NCBI GenBank assembly: GCA_017450545.1
Contig: JAFSTL010000107.1
Span: forward strand, 1-10,833
DNA length: 10,833 nucleotides
Origin: Alphaproteobacteria bacterium
GTDB taxonomy: Bacteria > Pseudomonadota > Alphaproteobacteria > RUG11792
Direction: 5' to 3'
The notes under the pieces were generated by a model that was given only the letters and a program-made list of their open reading frames with translations, had not been told where the DNA came from and ran no database searches. The position numbers and the translations under genes are program-made. Shown in pieces: positions 6,396 to 10,833 of the stretch (its first letter is position 1; every line of letters begins with the position of its first letter).

Positions 6396-7634
6396 TTAAA
6401 AGAACATTCCAGCTATTGTTGCAGTTAATCCGGTTGCTAAAAAACCAGCAACGAACGCTTTCCAGATTATACTGGAAATATGCTGATGTCCAGGCGCCAT
6501 TGCTGCTAATCCCGCAACAGTTATTCCAATTGCAGAAAAATTCCCAAAATTATTTATTGCATATATGGTCTTTACCACACTTTCTGGTGAAATTGTCGCT
6601 TTTGCCAAATCAAAAAAAGCTATAGTCTCATTGACAGCCAACCGCGTTCCTATTATTTGGGACACAGCAGTTATGTCTTGCGATGGTATCCCCATCAGCC
6701 ACGTATACGGATACATAAATATCCCAAATATGCGTTGCAATGTTATTGGTTCTCCTGCGCAATTCGGCAATAAGTCGAGAATATAGTTTATCAATGCTAT
6801 CAGTGCTACTGTGCCAATAAGCGACCCAACAACGCACCACCAAACAGTAAATCCATCAGTTAACCCTTTCGTGAATGCGTCCATAAAACCTGTATGTTCG
6901 GATTTTTCATTGATCGACATGTTACTGGCGCAGCCATCCTCAGTTGGCATAGCTATTGATGCAACAATTAGAGCGGATATAACTCCCAACACTGATGATA
7001 TTATTATGTGTTTTAAAGCGTCAGGACAAACATGCTCTATAACGCTTGAATATATCGGCATAACTGCCGCAGAAGCAGTGGCAAACGACAAAGCTAATAC
7101 GACGAACATTTCGGATTTCGGCAAAGTATTCAGTTTGTTTTTTATCAAAAGAGGTGCGTCCAATTGTCCAACAAATATCTTGGCGACAGCAACCATACCA
7201 ATATAGGATTTTACCTTAAACACCAGTCTGAAAACGTATCCAAAAATATTGGATATAATCGGTAAAATTCTTAAATATCTCAGAGTAGCAGCCAGTGTGC
7301 TGACCAAAATAATGGTAGGGAGAACTTGAAATGCAAAAATGAAAGTGTTGCTGTTTCCCTTCACATCAAATGGCAAATCCCCACCCCCGATATACCCAAA
7401 ACAAAATTTTGTTCCTTCGATAGTCGCATCCTTGAGTTTCATAACTCCCCGTGCAACCCACTCGATGGCTGAAATGCAGGCAGGGATATGCGTCAATGCA
7501 AAAGCTACCGCAATCTGAAGCAGAATACCAAACAAAACCGGCTTCCAATTGCGATTTAACTTTATACTTGACTTTTCAGCTAAAAATATGGACGCTATGA
7601 GAAACACAAAATACCCAGTGATTGATCGTATCAT
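6396..7634 (-). CDS. Concentrative nucleoside transporter (CNT/NupC family)
   Basis: This inner-membrane symporter takes up nucleosides with Na+ or H+. The 412 residues contain many hydrophobic helices. Family marks are GQLDAPLLIKNKL (156-168) in place of the usual GQ-T-E-APL, GTRLAVNETIAF (329-340) with ribose-binding Glu336, and NFGNFSAIGITVAGL (362-376) with Asn365. In the Vibrio transporter Gln154, Thr155 and Glu156 contact the base; here they read Gln157, Leu158 and Asp159. The position equivalent to Ser371 is Ala368. The fold and family are secure but the substrate may differ from ordinary nucleosides. The start at 7634 has only a weak GGAT site. It leads a two-gene minus-strand unit with the synthetase. 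Confidence 0.9.
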   Translation of the reverse strand: MIRSITGYFVFLIASIFLAEKSSIKLNRNWKPVLFGILLQIAVAFALTHIPACISAIEWVARGVMKLKDATIEGTKFCFGYIGGGDLPFDVKGNSNTFIFAFQVLPTIILVSTLAATLRYLRILPIISNIFGYVFRLVFKVKSYIGMVAVAKIFVGQLDAPLLIKNKLNTLPKSEMFVVLALSFATASAAVMPIYSSVIEHVCPDALKHIIISSVLGVISALIVASIAMPTEDGCASNMSINEKSEHTGFMDAFTKGLTDGFTVWWCVVGSLIGTVALIALINYILDLLPNCAGEPITLQRIFGIFMYPYTWLMGIPSQDITAVSQIIGTRLAVNETIAFFDLAKATISPESVVKTIYAINNFGNFSAIGITVAGLAAMAPGHQHISSIIWKAFVAGFLATGLTATIAGMFF

Positions 7635-7655
7635 CTAATCATCCGTTAAATGCGC

Positions 7656-7673
7656 AAACTTCTCTGGAAGTTT
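7656..7673 (-). promoter_or_regulatory. Small perfect hairpin in the transporter leader
   Basis: AAACTTC and GAAGTTT form a perfect 7-bp inverted repeat around a 4-nt loop (TCTG on the plus strand). It lies 22-39 bp upstream of the transporter ATG. It may be an operator half-site pair or an mRNA leader hairpin. Its function is not known. Confidence 0.35.
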
Positions 7674-7776
7674 ACAATATTTGCAAGACTTCCTCAAACT
7701 CTTTTGTCAAGCACGTTAGCCTTTGAAAACCAAGTTTGTAGCCGTTATCGAAAGAACATTTCAGGAAATCGGCACA

Positions 7777-7782
7777 TATAAT
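7777..7782 (+). promoter_or_regulatory. Possible -10 box for the zinc-ribbon/trpS operon
   Basis: A perfect TATAAT occurs in the 210-bp divergent intergenic region, 62 bp before the next start codon. No recognisable -35 sits 16-18 bp upstream, and AAGGAG at 7790-7795 has no useful start codon behind it, so support is limited to one hexamer. Confidence 0.3.
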
Positions 7783-7844
7783 AATTGCGAAGGAGAGTGA
7801 TTTAAGATAGGATATTTTGAGCATGGGTTTATTGAAATTTTGTT

Positions 7845-8138
7845 ATGAAATTAGAGTGGGGAAAGAAAGTTTGTTGTCCAAAGTGTGCAACTCCATTTTA
7901 CAGCATGAAAAAAACATTGTTAATTTGCCCAAATTGCGGGCATAAGTTCGAAATTTCGGAATTAACGAACAAAAAAAATACAAAAATAGCCCGCGATGAA
8001 ATGGTAGAATATGATGAAAAGATTGCTGTAACCGACTTTGGGCAGATGGACGAAGACGCTGCAGTTGAAATAGAGGGCAACGAGGCGCTTGCCGACGAAC
8101 AGGCGGTGGTGCGCGAAATAAAAATAGAGGATTCATGA
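7845..8138 (+). CDS. FYDLN-acid (TIGR02300-like) zinc-ribbon protein
   Basis: The 97-residue protein has a zinc ribbon of two CxxC pairs, CPKC (11-14) and CPNC (28-31), with TPFYSMKKT between them where the family reads KFYDLNK. An acidic tail follows, rich in Asp and Glu. The family is nearly confined to Alphaproteobacteria and its function is unknown, so it serves mainly as a taxonomic marker. A stop in frame at 7833 means ATG at 7845 is the only reasonable start; no clear Shine-Dalgarno precedes it. The stop overlaps trpS as ATGA, which implies translational coupling. The FYDLN core is only partly conserved, so the family call is good but not certain. Confidence 0.75.
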   Translation: MKLEWGKKVCCPKCATPFYSMKKTLLICPNCGHKFEISELTNKKNTKIARDEMVEYDEKIAVTDFGQMDEDAAVEIEGNEALADEQAVVREIKIEDS

Positions 8139-9133
8139 GCAAAACAGTTTTAACCGGGGATAGACCGACTGGTCATCTTCATCTTGGGCATTACATCGGC
8201 TCTTTGAAAAACAGAGTTGCGTTACAAGATGAATACAATTGTTTTATTATGATAGCAGATGTTCAGGCTTTATCTGATAATTTCGATAATCCAGAAAAAG
8301 TGAGAGCAAATGTCGTTGAAGTCTGCAAAGATTATTTGGCTGTAGGAATAAATCCTGAGAAGTGTACGATATTTATCCAATCTTTGATTCCTGAGTTATT
8401 CGAGCTTACGGTATATTATTTAAATTTGGTTTCGGTTTCTAGACTAGAACGCAATCCGACAGTCAAAGCTGAATTGCAACAAAAAAGTTTTTCAGAATCA
8501 GTTACTGCAGGTTTTCTGACGTATCCGGTAAGTCAAGCTGCCGATATAACTGCTTTTAAGGCACAACTGGTACCGGTTGGTGAAGACCAGCTCCCCGTGA
8601 TTGAAGTCTCAAATGAAATAGTACGGCGATTTAATCGCGTATATAAAACGGATATTTTGCTAGAAGCCGAGGCTATGCTTGGAAATGTCGGAAGATTGGT
8701 TGGAATTGATGGCAAAGCAAAGGCTAGTAAATCCCTGAATAACGCGATATTTATGTCGGATCCTAGTGACGTGTTAAAGCAAAAAGTGTATAGCATGTAT
8801 ACAGATCCTAATCACGTGAAGATGTCAGATCCTGGTATGGTCGAGGGTAATGTTGTTTTCGCATATCTGGATGCCTTTTATGAAGACAAAGAAGAATTGG
8901 TAAGCTTGAAAGCACAATATCGAAAGGGAGGATTGGGGGATACGACACTAAAATCACTGCTGAACGGCACATTGCAAAATTTGTTGGATCCGATTAGAGA
9001 AAAGAGAGAAAGTATATCGGGAGCGACAGTCCTAGACATTTTAGCGAACGGTTCCAAAAAAGCCCGAAAAATAGCACAACAAACTTTGCTTGAGGTGAGA
9101 GAAGCTATAGGGCTAATCGATATTGCACAGTAA
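8135..9133 (+). CDS. trpS: Tryptophanyl-tRNA synthetase
   Basis: This class I synthetase charges tRNA-Trp. The 332 residues show the HIGH motif as HLGH (16-19) within TGDRPTGHLHLGHYIGSL, a PVSQAADI block (131-138), VGEDQ (148-152), and the KMSKS loop as KASKS (196-200) followed by LNN. The opening TGDRPTG with the long insertion-bearing C-terminal half resembles the TrpRS subtype common in Firmicutes, not the shorter SGxQPTG type usual in proteobacteria. The start overlaps the zinc-ribbon stop by 4 bp and AGAGGA (8126-8131) is close upstream. A long hairpin lies directly after the stop. Confidence 0.96.
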   Translation: MSKTVLTGDRPTGHLHLGHYIGSLKNRVALQDEYNCFIMIADVQALSDNFDNPEKVRANVVEVCKDYLAVGINPEKCTIFIQSLIPELFELTVYYLNLVSVSRLERNPTVKAELQQKSFSESVTAGFLTYPVSQAADITAFKAQLVPVGEDQLPVIEVSNEIVRRFNRVYKTDILLEAEAMLGNVGRLVGIDGKAKASKSLNNAIFMSDPSDVLKQKVYSMYTDPNHVKMSDPGMVEGNVVFAYLDAFYEDKEELVSLKAQYRKGGLGDTTLKSLLNGTLQNLLDPIREKRESISGATVLDILANGSKKARKIAQQTLLEVREAIGLIDIAQ

Positions 9134-9139
9134 ATATTC

Positions 9140-9177
9140 ATTGCGAGTATATATAACATGCTGTATACACTCGCAAT
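9140..9177 (+). terminator. Hairpin after trpS, probable (bidirectional) terminator
   Basis: Bases 9140-9153 pair with 9164-9177 over 14 positions with a single A-C mismatch, around a 10-nt loop. The outer 9 bp, ATTGCGAGT with ACTCGCAAT, are perfect. The following bases ATTTCATATG are only moderately T-rich. The hairpin begins 6 bp after the trpS stop and lies between convergent genes, so it could serve both. Confidence 0.6.
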
Positions 9178-9207
9178 ATTTCATATGTTATCTATATGGC
9201 GACATTT

Positions 9208-9792
9208 TTATTCTTGTTCTGTACTGGCTTCGGTATCCGTCATAAGGTCGTCGAGCGTGACTTGTCCCTGTAATTGCAATAAATTAAACGAATATCGTAA
9301 ACGTCTTATACCGTAAAGATCGAATAACACCGCAACTGGATTAGTATAGTAAGTCCCAAGCGAGGTGTGGTATACGTAAAACTTAACTTTGTCTGCAAGC
9401 GTCCATTGAATCGTCGGTTTATCGTTTGGTATACCAGCTAAACGCGTGAAAACGTTAGTTCTCTCTAATTCACCGATTGCAACACCGTTCTGACTCGCCC
9501 TTATTCCAGCGTATAAAGCATTTTCCATTTCAGTTAAGGAAATAAGAGGAAGGTAAAAATTGATCTCTTTATCCAAATCTTTCAGGTATTTAAATCTTAA
9601 TTCCCAATCATCTTGATTAACAGAACCTGTAACTTTGGGATTTAACGGAATGTTGCTGAGATTGCCGAATGGCTTGACACATGTCTGCGCGTTATCTTGA
9701 CCATGCAATGCTGAGGAATTATCAGACGCGATCACACTTCCAGATAATACCACAGCACATAGACCTATTAATATTTGTCTTTTTCCAAACAT
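9208..9792 (-). CDS. Secreted protein of unknown function
   Basis: I do not recognise a family. The 194 residues start with a clear signal peptide: basic MFGKRQ, a hydrophobic stretch ILIGLCAVVLSGSV, and a likely cut after VIA (residue 22). The mature part has a single Cys38, charged helical segments (about 60-115), an aromatic stretch KFYVYHTSLGTYYTNP (137-152), and an acidic tail ending TEASTEQE. No membrane segment follows the signal, so a periplasmic or exported location is likely. AAAGGAA (9799-9805) lies 6 nt before the ATG and a strong extended -10 lies further upstream. It is monocistronic and convergent with trpS. Codon use does not stand out from its neighbours. Confidence 0.8.
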   Translation of the reverse strand: MFGKRQILIGLCAVVLSGSVIASDNSSALHGQDNAQTCVKPFGNLSNIPLNPKVTGSVNQDDWELRFKYLKDLDKEINFYLPLISLTEMENALYAGIRASQNGVAIGELERTNVFTRLAGIPNDKPTIQWTLADKVKFYVYHTSLGTYYTNPVAVLFDLYGIRRLRYSFNLLQLQGQVTLDDLMTDTEASTEQE

Positions 9793-9835
9793 TTTGAATT
9801 CCTTTGAATCAATTCATAAAAGATTAACTCTAAAA

Positions 9836-9844
9836 ATTATAACA
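9836..9844 (-). promoter_or_regulatory. Extended -10 promoter of the secreted-protein gene
   Basis: The minus strand reads TGTTATAAT: a perfect TATAAT (9841-9836) with the upstream TGn of extended -10 promoters. No good -35 is present, as is common for this class. The leader would be about 36 nt. Confidence 0.5.
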
Positions 9845-9889
9845 AAATTTCTCTAAGAACAGATAATTTTGACAGAAAGTGAGCGAAAT

Positions 9890-9903
9890 TTAGGGCCCCC
9901 TAA
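9890..9903. repeat. Short palindrome TTAGGG-CC-CCCTAA at the IS1 end
   Basis: Two 6-bp arms are separated by CC. The element contains the transposase stop codon and marks the point where the transposon-like sequence stops and the flank of the secreted-protein gene begins. It may be part of the terminal inverted repeat, but the partner end is not in the window. Confidence 0.45.
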
Positions 9904-10313
9904 CCTATTATCGAATATAGCAGTTCCTCATTAAACAGCAACAATAGAGAGGCCGAAATCATATCAATTGATTTTGAGTAACAACTTGTTCGTCGATTAA
10001 ACCGTGCCAATTTTCTTCGAATAACCAAATTCTTTCTCTCAACTAAACAAGTCTCAGACTTGCTTAATATATGTTTATTAGCTAACTTTATTTGTTGATA
10101 CACAAAATTGCTGTCGGTACACAATATATTTATCTTAAATTTTCGTTTAATTCTATATGAAAGCTTCATGTACGCACACAAATCACGCGCCTCTGTCACT
10201 TCAAAATCAAGGACATTGTCCTAGAATTTTGTTTTGGTTTCGGTCAACAGCAAGCCAAACATAGACTCTGTGTTGTTTTTTTTAAAGTATGTAAAAAGTT
10301 CGTCCATTTCTAG
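9900..10313 (-). pseudogene. IS1-family transposase, 3' part, frameshifted and interrupted
   Basis: With two repairs the minus strand reads as an IS1 DDE transposase. EMDELFTYFKK carries the first Asp, VYVWLAVDRNQNKIL follows, then ILCTDSNFVY with the second Asp, and CLVERKNLVIRRKLARFNRRT with the catalytic Glu, close to InsB-type C-termini. The first lesion is a missing base in the A-tract (T8 at 10276-10283 on the plus strand), which shifts frame after the EMDE block. The second is a 13-bp palindromic insertion at 10210-10222 that shifts it back. From 10199 to the stop at 9900 the frame is intact. The N-terminal HTH half is absent, cut off by the IS5 insertion, so the gene is dead as it stands. 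Confidence 0.85.
10210..10222. repeat. 13-bp palindromic insertion in the IS1 transposase gene
   Basis: AGGACA-T-TGTCCT interrupts the codons for Lys-Ile-Leu-Asp-Phe-Glu-Val. Removing exactly these 13 bases restores AAAATTCTTGATTTTGA on the minus strand and the expected reading. Boundaries are ambiguous by a base or two. Confidence 0.6.
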
Positions 10314-10322
10314 ATGCTGTCG

Positions 10323-10833
10323 TCAAAGGGAACAGCAGTAAAGCGTGATGGATGCGATGGAGAGGTACGCTTGGAAGGCTGAAATGTTTTTGATATATCT
10401 CGTTGAAATACTTCTAAATTTCTTAATCTTTAAAAAAAAATTTCAACAATATGCCTCTTTTTATACAATTTTTTATCATAATTTCTCTGCATTTTCGCAT
10501 TTCTCCGAGATGGAATTACAGCCTTCATTCCGTTTTTCGCTGCAAATTCGACTATACTTTTACTGTCCTATCCCTTGTCTTTTATCGTGCACATTCCCAT
10601 CTGATATGAGTATCTTCAGTGGCATTCCGTGAGCATCCAGCGCGACATGTACCTTCGTGTTCAGCCCCCTTTTGAGGCTGCCATGCCTTGATTTCCAGCT
10701 CTTGCGCCACTCGCATGCATATGACATTTCGTGTATGTTGCGTCAATCGTGATGCAGCTCAAATCCAGCTCCTACATCACTGATTGCAATATCTTTTCCC
10801 AAATTCCACGGTCTCTACATCTCGTGAATCGCC
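10323..10833 (-). pseudogene. IS5-family transposase remnant (5' end beyond window)
   Basis: Translated piecewise, the minus strand gives the IS5/IS427-type DDE transposase. RGIWEKILQSVM comes first, then TIDATYTKCH with the first Asp, GNQGMAASKGG, LNTKVHVALDAHGMPLKIL, DKG-stop-DSKSIVEFAAKNG, RNYDKKLYKKRHIVE and FRSISTRYIKNISAFQAYL, ending SITLYCCSL-stop at 10323. Lesions seen: an in-frame TAG at 10772-10774; a lost base in the C5 tract at 10665-10669; a deletion of roughly 20 codons before DKGYD (near 10575-10590); a TAG replacing the Tyr codon at 10568-10570; and a lost base next to 10441-10444 in the VENFF block. The outer end after the stop is AGATGCTGTCGTC on the plus strand, a candidate terminal repeat. 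Confidence 0.85.

Larger units (their letters stand above)
9890..10833 (-). mobile_element. Nested insertion-sequence remnant: IS5-family element inside an IS1-family element
   Basis: The 3' half of an IS1-type transposase gene (9900-10313) abuts an IS5-type transposase remnant (10323 to the edge) at a CTAG (10310-10313). Both run on the minus strand. The IS1 frame begins abruptly with Leu-Glu-Met-Asp-Glu at the CTAG, so its N-terminal half should lie past the IS5 copy, beyond the window. The CTAG is consistent with the YTAR/TA target preference of IS5 elements. The IS1 terminus near 9890-9903 is marked by a short palindrome. Confidence 0.8.

Noticed and set aside
7705..7710. Perfect minus-strand TTGACA upstream of the transporter gene
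   Set aside because: At 16-18 bp spacing no acceptable -10 exists (17 bp gives CTTGCA), so a promoter is not supported.
7790..7802. AAGGAG followed by GTG ATT TAA, a possible leader peptide
   Set aside because: It would encode only two residues, the start spacing is too short, and the site lies almost at the predicted transcript start.
7823..7944. Small open frame starting at ATG 7823
   Set aside because: It overlaps the conserved zinc-ribbon gene in another frame for most of its length, shows no recognisable motif and has only a distant AGGA as a ribosome site.
9869..9874. Perfect plus-strand TTGACA next to the IS1 end
   Set aside because: The hexamer 17 bp downstream is AGGGCC, and there is no plus-strand gene behind it.
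9900..10199. The 99-residue minus-strand frame as an independent small gene
   Set aside because: Its sequence is the C-terminal part of an IS1 transposase that continues upstream in the same frame with EMDE and the rest of the catalytic domain. Its apparent start is internal.
10276..10283. A-tract in the IS1 gene as a programmed frameshift site
   Set aside because: IS1 frameshifting occurs between insA and insB, upstream of the catalytic EMDE block. This run lies after that block, and a second uncompensated lesion follows, so mutation is the simpler reading.
10345..10632. Plus-strand 95-residue open frame
   Set aside because: It is antisense to the decayed IS5 transposase, whose conserved motifs are clear on the minus strand.

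Overview
This window reads as AT-rich bacterial chromosome from an alphaproteobacterium, probably host- or protist-associated. The best taxonomic clue is the small FYDLN-type zinc-ribbon protein (7845-8138), a family described almost only from Alphaproteobacteria. The low GC content, the two decayed nested insertion sequences and the BspA-like leucine-rich-repeat surface protein fit a Holosporales/Rickettsiales-like lineage or a low-GC gut lineage. The exact group cannot be read from the window.

Left part (1-1904). A secreted protein on the minus strand runs off the left edge. It has a signal peptide, six exact-period 26-residue BspA/DUF285 repeats, and then a beta-strand-rich region like an autotransporter passenger. 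Its start is preceded by a good promoter whose -35 box lies inside a perfect TTAA-N7-TTAAC sequence, the consensus CtrA box. The same intergenic region holds the leader of the rightward operon, with a perfect 11-bp inverted repeat just upstream of ndk.

Central rightward operon (1905-4454). The order is ndk, a CDP-alcohol phosphatidyltransferase, an OGG1-type DNA glycosylase, a tRNA with CAU anticodon, and an RdgB/HAM1 NTP pyrophosphatase, packed with gaps of at most 33 bp or overlaps. The glycosylase stop codon lies inside the tRNA acceptor stem. Three of the four proteins handle nucleotide balance, oxidised guanine or non-canonical NTPs.

Leftward pair (4449-7634, minus strand). A concentrative nucleoside transporter (CNT/NupC) is followed 18 bp later by an acetyl-CoA synthetase-like enzyme. 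All four acyl-pocket residues of the enzyme differ from classic Acs, including Trp to Gly, so its substrate is probably not acetate. The transporter also departs from its family at base-contacting positions. The enzyme gene overlaps rdgB tail to tail by 6 bp.

Right part (7845-9792). The FYDLN-type protein and tryptophanyl-tRNA synthetase form a rightward pair with an ATGA overlap, closed by a long hairpin. A convergent gene for a secreted 194-residue protein of unknown function follows.

Right end (9890-10833). An IS1-family transposase remnant is interrupted by an IS5-family element inserted at a CTAG in the codons just before its first catalytic Asp. Both genes are inactivated by stops, small indels and deletions. 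One lesion in the IS1 gene is a 13-bp palindromic insertion. The IS5 copy continues past the right edge.

No CRISPR array, toxin-antitoxin pair, phage module or obvious defence system is visible. The observations most worth testing are the CtrA-box promoter of the surface protein, the rebuilt substrate pockets of the synthetase and transporter, and the glycosylase/tRNA overlap.
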